From the NCBI GenBank assembly GCA_025612375.1, contig JAAXKN010000004.1:124001-188000 (forward strand): DNA of 64,000 nucleotides, in the 5' to 3' direction. The notes under the pieces were generated by a model, which was given only the letters and a program-made list of their open reading frames with translations, ran no database searches and was not told the origin of the DNA. Positions 46,821 through 56,536 of this stretch are shown piece after piece. Origin of the DNA: Ignavibacteria bacterium (lineage in GTDB: Bacteria; Bacteroidota; Ignavibacteria; Ignavibacteriales; SURF-24). The position numbers and the translations under genes were made by a program. Each line of letters opens with the position of its first letter. Positions within the stretch are counted from its first letter, which is position 1.

Positions 46821-47981
46821 TTATTTTTTGCACGTATTTTGCAGGTAGCCAAACAGTCCGTGACTTTCATCGTCAGGACCTGCGGTAAAATAAATTCTAT
46901 CCAGGTCTCCGGTCATATTATGCTGGCCGTCAAATACACCGTCATCTATAGTTTTTATTGCCCATAGTCCGTCAATTGCAATTGGTTTACCTTGCGTATC
47001 CATAAGCGGGCCGAGGAATTTTCCGCTGATATCGAACATGTTAACGCTTCCGTCGCCGAAGTTTCCGATGAGTATTGTGGCCGCTTTCCCATGGAAATTA
47101 TCAGGGGCAAGGGTTATGCCCCATGGCGAATTAAGGGGGCCGTTGGAAGCAAAACGCTTAATTAATTTGCCTCCTGTGGTGAAGACGTCTATAAACCCGT
47201 TACCCGGCCCTTTCTGATCATCCTCATTATCCGGGCCTTTTTGTTTGGCATATGTTACAAAAATGCGGCCATATAAGCGTTTGATATTAAATGGAGCAAA
47301 TCCTGCCGGAATGTCGTTATCGGCAAATGACATATTGGAAACCAGCTTAAAATCAGAATCGAAGACATCTATTCGTGCCTGCTTAAAGTTGGCGGCATAT
47401 AAAAAGGGGCGCCCATTATGTATGGCAATATCTATCCCCTTATAAACTGCCGACTGGCCGGATTGGTCAGCTGCAACTACGGCATTAGTTCCCAGGCTGG
47501 GTTCCCATACAGATATAATGCCGTCTTCACCGGCAAATATCAGTCTTGCCCGCGTATTTGTCTTTGGAATCATGAAGTAATTTGTGAAGTTAAATACGGC
47601 ACCTGAAGGTTTTCCGCCCGGCGCATTATTTACCGTGGGTATTGTAACGGGACTAATGGCCTGATTGCCCATAGCGTCATAAGCCAGACCTAATCCTGTT
47701 CCATTTGCAGATATCCAGAATCTGCCCGATGGGCTTAGAGCTAATCCCCAAGCGTTCTGCAGATTTGGATCACGCCTGGAAGTTGAAAATCCGGCTGTAT
47801 CTGAAACCAGATTAATCTGTTGATAAAGATTTTTCTCACTGCCTGACTTGTTCAACTGAGTGCTGCCGGACTGATCCGGGCCAACAGGTAAAACCGAAGG
47901 AGCCTTGTCAGAGCATCCGGAAATAATCACCAGCAGAAATCCCGCTATTGCAAGGATACTTAAATATATTTTACTAAGCAT
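46821..47981 (-). CDS. TIGR03118 family lipoprotein
   Basis: 387 residues from the ATG at 47981, which is preceded by an AAAGGAGGTATT ribosome site and followed at once by a lipoprotein signal (cysteine near 23 in IISGCSDK). A longer reading to 48032 lacks such support. The body is a beta-propeller of the TIGR03118 type: QINLVSDTAG, then LQNAWGLALSPSGRFWIS and repeated P-W-G-I and F-G-D-G-S blades. The function is unknown; it is probably a surface-exposed binding protein. Confidence 0.88.
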   Translation of the reverse strand: MLSKIYLSILAIAGFLLVIISGCSDKAPSVLPVGPDQSGSTQLNKSGSEKNLYQQINLVSDTAGFSTSRRDPNLQNAWGLALSPSGRFWISANGTGLGLAYDAMGNQAISPVTIPTVNNAPGGKPSGAVFNFTNYFMIPKTNTRARLIFAGEDGIISVWEPSLGTNAVVAADQSGQSAVYKGIDIAIHNGRPFLYAANFKQARIDVFDSDFKLVSNMSFADNDIPAGFAPFNIKRLYGRIFVTYAKQKGPDNEDDQKGPGNGFIDVFTTGGKLIKRFASNGPLNSPWGITLAPDNFHGKAATILIGNFGDGSVNMFDISGKFLGPLMDTQGKPIAIDGLWAIKTIDDGVFDGQHNMTGDLDRIYFTAGPDDESHGLFGYLQNTCKK

Positions 47982-48487
47982 AATACCTCCTTTATTAGGA
48001 TAAATATTACTGCTCCTGATTATCCGGACCATTGACCAGCAGACTAACTTTTAGAATTTTGGAATCGTTTAATGGCTTTAGTATGAATAGTTCTAAAGAA
48101 CAAACAATAAATATGATGCTGTTTAATTTAATCTCTGCCTGATCCTTATAATAGATGAAAATGCATCGGATCAAACCAGACAATTTTAGAAAGTTGATCC
48201 CATTTTAGAATTTCCCGGATAAGCAATTCCAAGTTATACCCGGGCCACTCTACTACAGGAGCATTGAATTTACCTTATGCAACGAAGTTTCTTGAATCAA
48301 CCCACTAAAACATACATGGATAAATAAATGATACACGGTATCTTACTGCAGGAGTGTGTCCGAAGAGAAAAAGTGAAGAGTTCATAGGGATTATCATGCC
48401 TGATTTGCTTTCGGATGGAAACAAGAAGCTAAGGAACAGGAAACGGGAACATTAGTATTAATGGATCCCGTTTCCTGTTTTAAGTGC
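47982..48487. other. 506-base intergenic region
   Basis: This AT-rich region lies between the GH65-like gene end and the TIGR03118 gene start, both on the minus strand. It holds the TIGR03118 promoter region and a strong hairpin at 48435-48479. I see no gene, tRNA or repeat in the remainder. Confidence 0.5.
48435..48479. terminator. Hairpin after the GH65-like gene
   Basis: A perfect 14-bp stem (AACAGGAAACGGGA / TCCCGTTTCCTGTT) with a 17-base loop, 9 bases past the minus-strand stop. The T-tract is weak. Confidence 0.65.
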
Positions 48488-50668
48488 TTACTTTACCGGT
48501 GTCATATCCAGTTTATTATTCCTGATGCTGATATCAAAGAGTTTGTTGTTTAAGGTGAAGTTCTTTAGTGTAAGTGAAGTGATATTTCTTGGGAGCATGG
48601 GCTTGAATTCCTGAATGAATCCTTTATCAGTCAGCCTTAAGCCCGTGTAGCCAAATATTACCTGCTGAAGAAATGCTCCCGCACCGGTCAGGAAATTAAT
48701 AGACTGGTTGGTATGTGTCTCGGCAAGCACATTAAAAGGCGGCCTCAGGTAACCTTTATACGTTTTTTCAATTGTGTAGTTGAAAAGACTGTCGTCGCCA
48801 AGCTCGGCTGCAATAATCGGTAGAAAATTACTTCCCATATTGGCTCCCGGACCTATCTGATCCAATCCTTTCACAGCATTAAGGAGATCATTCCTTTTTA
48901 CATTTTGCGGCATGTTTATCTGCAGGGGATAGCTCAGAAGGGGGGCCACGCTTGTCCAGAATCCGGCGTCTTCTTTTGTGCCTTCGGGGGCATTTTCGTA
49001 GATCGGATGGGACTGAGTCTTTGCATCAAGCGGAATAAACATTTTTTCTGCTATCTTTTTCCATTCGGGGTTTTTATCTGTATTTAGAAGATTAGCTGCA
49101 TTTGCTGCAATCTCAAGATTCAGTTTGGCAATTGAGTTGGTATATGTTTCATTGTTTACATTCTGCATGCCCTCACTTACTGAAACAAGTTTCCCGATTT
49201 CGTAGCGGTCCTTTTCTTTATTGTAATTTACACGGCTTACCCAGAAATCTGCTGTTGCCGAAATAACCTTCCATCCGAATTCTTTTAACCAGTTTATATC
49301 TTTTGTCGCCAGGTAATACTGCCATTGTGCAAGTGCTACGTCCCCAACAATATGATTTTCCTTTGCTGCATTCTGAATGGCAAAATAAGGGGTTGTCTCG
49401 GCACCGGTTTCATCCGACTCCCATGGGTACATGGCCCCTTTGTAATTGTTCTTCTTTGCATTTTCCAAAGCTGCCGGGAGCGCGTTTACCCTGAACATTA
49501 CAAGGGATTTTGCCATGCCGGGATGCATTACCAAAAGCGGGGGGAACATATAAGTATCTGCATCCCAGAATATATGCCCGTAATAGCCCGATGTTGCAAG
49601 ACCCATTGGCCCAATGCTGAAGCCCGTATTTTCCATTACACTTGAAAGAAGATAAAAGATCATTGAATGAATCAACCTTTGAAAATCCTTATCCCCTTCT
49701 GCAATAATATCTGTATTCCAAAGATTACTCATGGCAGAATTATTCTCATTCAGGAGTGTTTGGAAGCCGGTATTTTTTGCCCTATTGCAAATATCCGCTG
49801 TCTTTTTCCGGATATCTGCCTTTTCATCCCTGTCGGATTCAACGGAAACGAACTTATAAAAAGTGTACTTTTGCCCCTTTACAGCCTTGAAGCTGATTTC
49901 AACGGAGGCCGAATTATTCCCCTTCCGGGAAACTATAACAGGGGAGGAAAGCTGGTCAAAAGTAACTTCTGCTGAAATAGCAACCCTGGTATCCTTGCCG
50001 TCACTTTGCGACAGGATCTGCATCCTCCCGCTGTTCTTATCATTTTCCGAGGCTGTACTAAGAACTTTCATATATCCCGGGTACCAGAAAGGCGGCCAGG
50101 TCCCCTCAACCACAGGAGCGATGTTAGTCAGTTTGGCAAGAGCTGCTCTTTTTGGCTCCTGCCTTTGTTTTAATGGAAAAACAAGCTTTACGGTGCCTGA
50201 AAAATCAGGTGTTATATTTAATTCCATGAGGGCAAGATTCTTCTGGCTTCTTGAAATTAAGCTTATTATATCAATTGCTGTTTTCTTCTTGTTTGAATTC
50301 CAGGTGTATCTGGTCTCAAGCGTTCCATTATACATATTAAGTGTCTGCGAATAATCTGAAAACTGGGTTGAGTCATTTGCGGGATCATTAAGCCATTTTG
50401 TTCCGTTATAAAAATCGATCTCATTCCAGGCAGGCAGGCAGGCAATTCTGGGAATATCATCTTTGCCATGGTCATACACTTTAACCATAAACGACTCTGC
50501 CTGCTGTGTTCCAATCGGTGTTGAAGAAAGGCTGAAATATCCGTTACCTATATAAGTCGGGAAATAAGGACGAAAGTGCCTGGCCTGAAGGATAAAACTT
50601 TCATCCTGTGCTATTGCGGCGGAGGCTGAAAATATTACCATGAAGAGGAAAATCCTTAAATGTTTCAT
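48488..50668 (-). CDS. Secreted GH65-like (ATHL1/acid trehalase-type) glycoside hydrolase
   Basis: A 726-residue protein with a signal peptide (1-20), an N-terminal beta-sandwich (about 25-290) opening with YIGNGYFS, and an (alpha/alpha)6 barrel (about 330-660). Its GHIFWDADTYMFPPL and YPWESDETGAE motifs match the GH65/ATHL1 group. E417 in WESDETG aligns with the catalytic acid in that family. GH65 members are inverting glucosidases or phosphorylases acting on alpha-glucosides, and ATHL1 cleaves glucose from hydroxylysine-linked glucosylgalactose. The substrate is not predictable. A TonB receptor gene lies just upstream on the same strand. Confidence 0.85.
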   Translation of the reverse strand: MKHLRIFLFMVIFSASAAIAQDESFILQARHFRPYFPTYIGNGYFSLSSTPIGTQQAESFMVKVYDHGKDDIPRIACLPAWNEIDFYNGTKWLNDPANDSTQFSDYSQTLNMYNGTLETRYTWNSNKKKTAIDIISLISRSQKNLALMELNITPDFSGTVKLVFPLKQRQEPKRAALAKLTNIAPVVEGTWPPFWYPGYMKVLSTASENDKNSGRMQILSQSDGKDTRVAISAEVTFDQLSSPVIVSRKGNNSASVEISFKAVKGQKYTFYKFVSVESDRDEKADIRKKTADICNRAKNTGFQTLLNENNSAMSNLWNTDIIAEGDKDFQRLIHSMIFYLLSSVMENTGFSIGPMGLATSGYYGHIFWDADTYMFPPLLVMHPGMAKSLVMFRVNALPAALENAKKNNYKGAMYPWESDETGAETTPYFAIQNAAKENHIVGDVALAQWQYYLATKDINWLKEFGWKVISATADFWVSRVNYNKEKDRYEIGKLVSVSEGMQNVNNETYTNSIAKLNLEIAANAANLLNTDKNPEWKKIAEKMFIPLDAKTQSHPIYENAPEGTKEDAGFWTSVAPLLSYPLQINMPQNVKRNDLLNAVKGLDQIGPGANMGSNFLPIIAAELGDDSLFNYTIEKTYKGYLRPPFNVLAETHTNQSINFLTGAGAFLQQVIFGYTGLRLTDKGFIQEFKPMLPRNITSLTLKNFTLNNKLFDISIRNNKLDMTPVK

Positions 50669-50720
50669 TTTACTGCCCTCAATTATCTTTTTCGGGTTTA
50701 CTGGAAAATATAAAATCTGG

Positions 50721-50749
50721 ACAGATGAGGCGGGAAAAACCTCATCTGT
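50721..50749. terminator. Stem-loop between the TonB receptor and GH65-like genes
   Basis: A perfect 10-bp stem (ACAGATGAGG / CCTCATCTGT) with a 9-base loop, 24 bases past the TonB receptor stop. On the minus strand the loop, not the tail, is T-rich, so it may be a partial terminator or an mRNA-stabilising stem. Confidence 0.5.
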
Positions 50750-50773
50750 TCATCAAAAGCTTCTGATAACTTC

Positions 50774-53479
50774 CTAGAACCGATAACTAAGTGAAGCTGT
50801 CAGTCTCCTTGGCAGTATCGGCCTTGCAACAAAATAATACGAAGAAATGCCCGGCGTCCTCGGGTTTCCTTCCTCAAGCCCCTTGGACTGGTAAACATTC
50901 AGCAAATCAACCGAGAGAACCAGCCCCTGATTTGGAAAACCGTATGCAATGCCGGCATTCATATAATTATAAGCGTGAAGCGTAAAGTACTCCTGGTACG
51001 TAGTATACTTGCCTGTGGCCTGGTCATAGATCGCGTTTACAAGAGTTCTTGCGCCGACATAATGGAAGTCTGCATAAGCAGTAAATCCCAACATAGAATA
51101 AGTTGCAGAGATATTAGCCACCCATTTAGGTATTCCGCCGGCAGTAAGGGCTGCGCCGCCGGAGCCCTCTACATTCTTTGCCTGAGTGTAAGTGCCTACT
51201 CCAATTAAGCCAAGGCCCTGAATTGGCTGAAGCGAGAGCTCAATTTCGGCGCCGTATGCCCTGTTATCCGGATTACCTCTTATAACCCATACACCCTGAC
51301 CTGTTGCAGGATTCAGTTCAAAACCCTGGCTTACGATATTCGTAAGTTCCTCCCAGAATCCATTAACAGTAAAAGCATACAGCGGGTCAGAGAGCTTGAT
51401 GCCGCCTTCATACGATACAAGTCTCCTGTTTCCAAAGAGGTCTATCTGCTGCTGGGCTGTTGCGTCAAGGAATTCATCTAGTGCGGGCATTTTGTATGCA
51501 CGGTTTGCCTGGGCATATAAAGCAACCTGGTCCGTAAGTCCGAAATTAAGCCCTATAGATCCGGCCCAGTCTCTGATTGTACGGTTGAAATGCCTGAAGG
51601 AATAGTTTCCCCACTGTTCGTTATTATATGTGGTAGCCGGGTTATTATCCAGGTCGACTGTCGATTGATTCTCTGCGTCCTGGACGTAACTGTCGATTTC
51701 ACCTCTTAAACCCAGGTCAAGGCGCAGCCTTGGGAGCAGCGCGAATGAGCCGCCGATCATTCCTGAAAAAATTGAAGTAGAGCCGCTTCCATTGCGGTAG
51801 AGGGAAACAAAATTTCTGAAGCCGTTGAATGTCGAAAAAACCGGTGCTCCGCCGCCGGTCGAAAGGGCCATGTCAACCAGCCTTGGGTTATCCCTGACAT
51901 CCATCAGAATATCGGAGAAATACCATCTGTTGGTCTGCGTATAATTTGCAGCATAAAGCCCAATGGAAACAGTATGCTTCTTTTCGAATGTCTTCACTAT
52001 CTGCAGCTGGTCCTGGAAAGCCGACAAAGGTTTCTGAACCGTAACCAGCTGGCTGGGAGATAAAAATGCCAGGCCGTTATTGGCAGTAAGATCAAATGGA
52101 AGCTTTTGCCCGGCTGCATTGAAGTAATTTGTATAGAAAAAGCTTGCATTTGTTCCGGCCGGAAGTTTCAGCCCTGCCACATAGTCTCTAACGCTTGTGG
52201 GCTGGCCAGTAAAAATTCCATTCCAGCCCTGTGAATCCTGCATGAACTGGGCCATGTTTCTTATGGTCAGACCTTCGTCGAAATTAAAACTTACGTCGCC
52301 CGTAAGCCAGTATGCCTGTGTTATGAGGCCATCCTCAAGCGGGTATTTTAAGTCGCCAGTAGGAGTCGGGACAACCAGATTGTTGGCCTCATTGGTGTTC
52401 ATAGCGCCATAGTCTGAAAATCCCGGTACGTACTGCGGATCGTCGGGGTTCTGGAAAGGCAGTGGAAGTATGAACTGGTTCCGGTCGTTAATGACCTTAA
52501 AGCTGCCCCTGACATACCCATTATCCAAGAGTTTTGTTATGCTTCCTTTAATCTGCCCGCCCTTTATGGCAGGAAAGCCAGGATATCTTACGCCTTGGTC
52601 GTACCTGTAGAATCCGCCAAGGTTAAATCTTACGTCGTTACTTAGCGGGCCATTTACATTGAAGTCGTATCGAGCAAGGCCTTTGGTTCCCCCGGTTGCC
52701 TTTATTATGCCGCTAAAACTGGGGCCTCCGGTCTTGTTTATAAAATTAATTATTGCACCCGGCGTGTTGGATCCAAAAAGTGCTGAGGAACCGCCGCGTA
52801 CAACCTCAATGCTCTGGATGTTTTCATCAGGCCTGAATAAGTTATCCGCATTCATAAAGAAGGTATGCATGGTTGGGAATACCGGAAGTCCATCTTCCAT
52901 AAACATTACATATTCTACTCCCAGAATGCCGCGGACTGATATGTTTTCATTTACCTCACCGCCTGAACTTTCAACTCGTGTGAAGCCTGGTACATACCGC
53001 AAAGCTTCAGTTGTGCTTCTGGGATTTGCCTGTTCAAGTTCCCTTGGAGTGATTGTACTTATTGCAACGGAGGATTCAAGTTTGGGTATTGGGGAAATTG
53101 TACCCGTTACAACAATTTCCTGCAGATTAAGAACGTCTGCAGAGAGCGTGAAGTTATGCGACGCTGTCCTTCCGCCGGTAACTGTTACAGAAGTAGTGAC
53201 AGCTTTGTAGCCAATTGCACTTGCCCTCAATTGGTATGTTCCTTCAGGAACATTGGCTATTGTGTACCTGCCCTGCGCATCAGAGGCGGCACCCATAGGG
53301 GTATTTACCAGTGCAACCGTAGCATATGAAACCGGAGTCCCATCACTTTGTGTTACAGTTCCTCTTATTGTACCGGTCGTTTGTGCAAGGTCAGTTGCAA
53401 GGAATGCTGTCAGAATTAAAACAATAATGAGCCATATTGAATTAATTAAATCTTTGAAGCTAAAAGTAGATTTCTGCAT
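50774..53479 (-). CDS. TonB-dependent outer-membrane receptor with carboxypeptidase-like N-domain
   Basis: 901 residues from the ATG at 53479, which has an ideal GCAGGAGGCAAT site; a TTG five codons upstream is less likely. Signal peptide (about 1-34), CarboxypepD-regulatory-like beta-sandwich (about 35-112, GTIRGTVTQSDGTPVSYATVAL split by a turn), plug (about 120-250, with SVAISTITPRELEQ and VRGGSSALFGSNTPGAIINF) and a 22-strand barrel ending in SYRF. It imports a bulky nutrient using TonB energy. No SusD partner follows, so the ligand may be a siderophore, vitamin or sugar. The adjacent GH65-like gene hints at a sugar. Confidence 0.93.
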   Translation of the reverse strand: MQKSTFSFKDLINSIWLIIVLILTAFLATDLAQTTGTIRGTVTQSDGTPVSYATVALVNTPMGAASDAQGRYTIANVPEGTYQLRASAIGYKAVTTSVTVTGGRTASHNFTLSADVLNLQEIVVTGTISPIPKLESSVAISTITPRELEQANPRSTTEALRYVPGFTRVESSGGEVNENISVRGILGVEYVMFMEDGLPVFPTMHTFFMNADNLFRPDENIQSIEVVRGGSSALFGSNTPGAIINFINKTGGPSFSGIIKATGGTKGLARYDFNVNGPLSNDVRFNLGGFYRYDQGVRYPGFPAIKGGQIKGSITKLLDNGYVRGSFKVINDRNQFILPLPFQNPDDPQYVPGFSDYGAMNTNEANNLVVPTPTGDLKYPLEDGLITQAYWLTGDVSFNFDEGLTIRNMAQFMQDSQGWNGIFTGQPTSVRDYVAGLKLPAGTNASFFYTNYFNAAGQKLPFDLTANNGLAFLSPSQLVTVQKPLSAFQDQLQIVKTFEKKHTVSIGLYAANYTQTNRWYFSDILMDVRDNPRLVDMALSTGGGAPVFSTFNGFRNFVSLYRNGSGSTSIFSGMIGGSFALLPRLRLDLGLRGEIDSYVQDAENQSTVDLDNNPATTYNNEQWGNYSFRHFNRTIRDWAGSIGLNFGLTDQVALYAQANRAYKMPALDEFLDATAQQQIDLFGNRRLVSYEGGIKLSDPLYAFTVNGFWEELTNIVSQGFELNPATGQGVWVIRGNPDNRAYGAEIELSLQPIQGLGLIGVGTYTQAKNVEGSGGAALTAGGIPKWVANISATYSMLGFTAYADFHYVGARTLVNAIYDQATGKYTTYQEYFTLHAYNYMNAGIAYGFPNQGLVLSVDLLNVYQSKGLEEGNPRTPGISSYYFVARPILPRRLTASLSYRF

Positions 53480-54146
53480 GATTGCCTCCTGCAAGTTAGT
53501 CTTTTAGGTTATTGCTGAATTATATGCCTGCATTCAAATGGACGTATATATGTCTTTGATCTCAAAAATCATCCTAAGCTGTTAGGCCGCAATTCAATCA
53601 CCATAATAACTATCAGACAGATAATATATATTTCAGTTTCACTGAATAATCCTGCAACTGGAGGTAATTCCGGTATGTATTGGATAAGAAATTTCGATCT
53701 TAATTTAAGGAGTCTTTCATCGTAAGGATTTTCTGCTCCTAAAAGCGGAATTTCGATTATCCATTTACAGGAGACACCGAAATACCGAAAACGACTTGAC
53801 TAAACTATTCTGCTTCAGCGGACCATTACCGGCATTATAACAAACAATGGCCCTTTTATAACTTTCTCCTCTCTTTAATTTCCAGTTAAATAGTTTATGC
53901 CTGAGATTTCCTAATTATTAAAGTATCCTAATTTTATTCAATATCAAGGATTATAAAAGGTGCTATTTTGTAATTGTAAAAGGTATGTTGCTGCTGGGTG
54001 GAAAGTTTGATTTTTAACAGGGGTTTACCCTTGAAAGCAGATAACAGGCCAGCAAAATTGGAATCTGATTTGCGGGACTAAAAAAAGGAGGCAGGATGTG
54101 GTAATTAAACCATATCCTGCCCATGCGGCACTATACCCTGATCATT
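53480..54146. other. 667-base intergenic region upstream of the TonB receptor
   Basis: The longest gene-free stretch in the window. It contains the TonB receptor promoter region and, at its right end, the cydB terminator. I see no convincing reading frame, tRNA or repeat. Confidence 0.5.
54081..54122 (-). terminator. Terminator of the rrf2-cydAB operon
   Basis: A GGCAGGAT-x-TGGT / ACCA-x-ATCCTGCC type stem followed on the minus strand by CTCC and a run of seven T, 25 bases past the cydB stop. Confidence 0.85.
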
Positions 54147-55163
54147 TTAATAGCTTTCCTCGCTTAAGAGTACTTTGCCTTTGAATACTTTGTAAATAAA
54201 GGCAGTGTATGCTATTACTGCCGGCATTCCTATCAAGGCAATAATTAACATGACCGTTAAGGTTGCCGGTGTGGATGATGAATTATATATGGTTAAGCTA
54301 TATGCCAGGTTTGTTCCTGAAGGGACAAGTCTGGGGAACAGGCTTATTGCCATCAGTCCTATCATTGATGCTATAATAACTGAAGAGGATATGATAGCAA
54401 TTTTCAGTTTGCCCGCCTTAAGCGCAACCGGGAAGTATACAAATGCTGATAGGAGAAGGACAAATACGATATAGAATAACGGATTCCTTAACAGCCCTTC
54501 AAACAGGAAAGGGGATATAATAATTGAGCTCAATGTTGCAACGACATATAAAGATATGAGTGCAATCCATGAGGCTGATGCAGCGGCTTCGGCTCTTTTC
54601 TTCTGGCTGCCCGCAGATTTCATTGCCAGATAAACCGATCCCTGCATAATGAACATTGCCATGCTTAAGAGACCAATAAGGATTGAGTACGGGTTGAGCA
54701 GCCCCGGAAATGTTCCGGTAAATAATCCCTTTTCATTTATCGGGAGGCCTCTTAAGATGTTGCCGATTGCAACGCCGAAAAGAATTGAGGGAAGAAGGCT
54801 GCCAATACCGAATGCATAGTCCCAGAATCTGCGCCAGCCCGAGTCTTCCACTTTAGAGCGGAATTCCATCGATATGGCGCGTAAGATGAGTGCCAGAAGA
54901 AGAAGCATAAGTGCAATATAGTAACCGCTGAATACGGTGGCATAGACTGCAGGGAATGCCGCAAATAATGCCCCTCCGCCGGTAAGCAGCCACACTTCGT
55001 TGCCGTCCCATACGGGACCTATGGCATTAAGGCTGATCCTTTTTTCTGTCTCGTCTTTTGTAAAAAGGTGAAGAATGCCTACTCCGAGATCGAAGCCGTC
55101 TAAGATGGCATAGCCCATAATAAGCACGCCTACAAGAATAAACCAGATTGTATTTAAGTCCAT
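54147..55163 (-). CDS. cydB: Cytochrome bd ubiquinol oxidase subunit II
   Basis: A 338-residue membrane subunit with eight or nine spans, starting MDLNTIWFILVGVLIMGYAILDGFDLGVGIL with the conserved GFDLG motif split across the first span. WDGNEVWLLTGGGALFAAFP follows around residues 53-72. It pairs with CydA to form the quinol-oxidising, oxygen-reducing bd oxidase in the inner membrane. The ATG has a GGAGGCATAAAG site and lies two bases after the cydA stop. I found no CydX-like small gene after it. Confidence 0.97.
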   Translation of the reverse strand: MDLNTIWFILVGVLIMGYAILDGFDLGVGILHLFTKDETEKRISLNAIGPVWDGNEVWLLTGGGALFAAFPAVYATVFSGYYIALMLLLLALILRAISMEFRSKVEDSGWRRFWDYAFGIGSLLPSILFGVAIGNILRGLPINEKGLFTGTFPGLLNPYSILIGLLSMAMFIMQGSVYLAMKSAGSQKKRAEAAASASWIALISLYVVATLSSIIISPFLFEGLLRNPLFYIVFVLLLSAFVYFPVALKAGKLKIAIISSSVIIASMIGLMAISLFPRLVPSGTNLAYSLTIYNSSSTPATLTVMLIIALIGMPAVIAYTAFIYKVFKGKVLLSEESY

Positions 55164-55165
55164 CT

Positions 55166-56518
55166 TTATGCCTCCTCTAATTCTAATTTTACGGGTGCCC
55201 CTTTCTTAAGTTCCTCCGGTCCGTGTTTTACTTCTTTTGCCAGCAGGAATATGTACAACCCCAGAAGCGACAGATAAATAATTCCGAACATTATAATTGA
55301 GAATAATATTTCACCCGCGCTGACGGTTATTGATGCAGCAAAGCTGGTTCTTAAAAGCTTATAGACGATCCATGGCTGGCGCCCTATTTCGGCAGCCATC
55401 CATCCCACCTGGCAAGCCAGGACAGGAACGGGTATAGACCACAGTAAGATTTTAAGGAGCTTCTTGTTTTCCCAGAGCGTATTCTTCCGCATTGAAATAA
55501 ACGCCCAGGCAAGCACAAGTATCATGAACATTCCTAGGCCGACCATGGTGTGGAAAGAAACAAACGTCATTACAAGAGGGGGAATTTCATCTTTAGGAAA
55601 CTCATTTATTCCTCTTACCTTTGCGTTCACGTCACCGAAGGCCATATAGCTCAGGAGCTTGGGGACTTCTATTTTTGCATGCAGAGCCGGAGGCGGAGCC
55701 GAAGGAATCGCAAAAAGCACAACCGGAGCTCCTGTCTGTGTGGTATAGAGCCCTTCGATTGCGGCAAATTTTTCAGGCTGGGTGCGTGCTACCTGCTGTG
55801 CGTGCACATGCCCGAAAGGGAATACTTCCATTACGGATACAATAAGTCCGAAGATTACTGCGACCTTCATGGCCGATTTTGCAACCTCAAGGTGCTGCTT
55901 CCTAAGAAGATAATATGCTGCTATGCCAGCGACAAAGAAGGCGCCGCACATTAAAGCAGCATCTACCGTATGGAAGTATCTTGGAAGAGTTGATTCGTTG
56001 AATACAGCGTCAAAAAATGAAGTCAGTTCGGCGCGGTTATTATTGATGCGGTAGCCCGCCGGAGTCTGCTGCCATGAATTTGCTGCAATTATCCAGAAAG
56101 CCGACAAAGTTGCTCCAAATGCTACCATGAGGGCTGAGAACCAGTGTACCCCCTTTGAAACACGGTTTCTGCCGAAAAGATAAAGGCCGAGAAAGCCCGA
56201 TTCGAGGAAGAAAGCAAACACGCCTTCGGCAGCAAGCGGAGCGCCAAAGATATCCCCCACAAACTTTGAGTATTCGGCCCAGTTGGTGCCGAACTGAAAT
56301 TCCATTACAATACCTGTTGCCACTCCCACTGCAAATGTAAGAGCCAGAAGCTTGCCGAAAAACTTACCTGCTTTTTGATAGATCTCACTTTTCTTCTTCC
56401 AGCCTAAGCCTTCCATAATTACTACAAGCCAGGCAAGCCCGATTGAAACAGGCGGAAAAAGAAAATGAAATCCTGCTGTCATTGCAAATTGAACCCGTGC
56501 CAGAAAAACAGCATCCAT
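55166..56518 (-). CDS. cydA: Cytochrome bd ubiquinol oxidase subunit I
   Basis: A 450-residue haem-bearing subunit with nine spans. H18 (MTAGFHFLF) and the His in LPRYFHTVDA are the haem ligands of the family, and the third, a Met, lies in CQVGWMAAEIGRQPW. The quinol-binding Q loop (about 240-310) keeps RTQPEKFAAIEGL but is short, as in the short-loop class, not the E. coli long-loop class. It oxidises quinol and reduces oxygen with high affinity, so it supports microaerobic respiration and protection from oxygen or NO. GGGAGGAAATA precedes the ATG. It is the second gene in the rrf2 operon, 18 bases after rrf2. Confidence 0.97.
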   Translation of the reverse strand: MDAVFLARVQFAMTAGFHFLFPPVSIGLAWLVVIMEGLGWKKKSEIYQKAGKFFGKLLALTFAVGVATGIVMEFQFGTNWAEYSKFVGDIFGAPLAAEGVFAFFLESGFLGLYLFGRNRVSKGVHWFSALMVAFGATLSAFWIIAANSWQQTPAGYRINNNRAELTSFFDAVFNESTLPRYFHTVDAALMCGAFFVAGIAAYYLLRKQHLEVAKSAMKVAVIFGLIVSVMEVFPFGHVHAQQVARTQPEKFAAIEGLYTTQTGAPVVLFAIPSAPPPALHAKIEVPKLLSYMAFGDVNAKVRGINEFPKDEIPPLVMTFVSFHTMVGLGMFMILVLAWAFISMRKNTLWENKKLLKILLWSIPVPVLACQVGWMAAEIGRQPWIVYKLLRTSFAASITVSAGEILFSIIMFGIIYLSLLGLYIFLLAKEVKHGPEELKKGAPVKLELEEA

Positions 56519-56536
56519 TATTTCCTCCCGGAGTTT

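Noticed and set aside
48033-48434. Possible small RNA or hidden gene in the long gap before the GH65-like gene
   Set aside because: I found no convincing reading frame, structured element or promoter-terminator pair other than the hairpin belonging to the GH65-like gene.
49863-50354. 163-codon plus-strand frame inside the GH65-like gene
   Set aside because: It is antisense to a recognised glycosidase and has no ribosome site or family features.
50427-50443. Short GCAG/GGCA tandem repeat
   Set aside because: It lies inside the GH65-like coding sequence and encodes ordinary residues (CLPAW); it is too short to be a meaningful satellite.
52659-53210. 183-codon plus-strand frame inside the TonB receptor gene
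   Set aside because: It is antisense to the plug domain of a clear TonB receptor and has no start signal.
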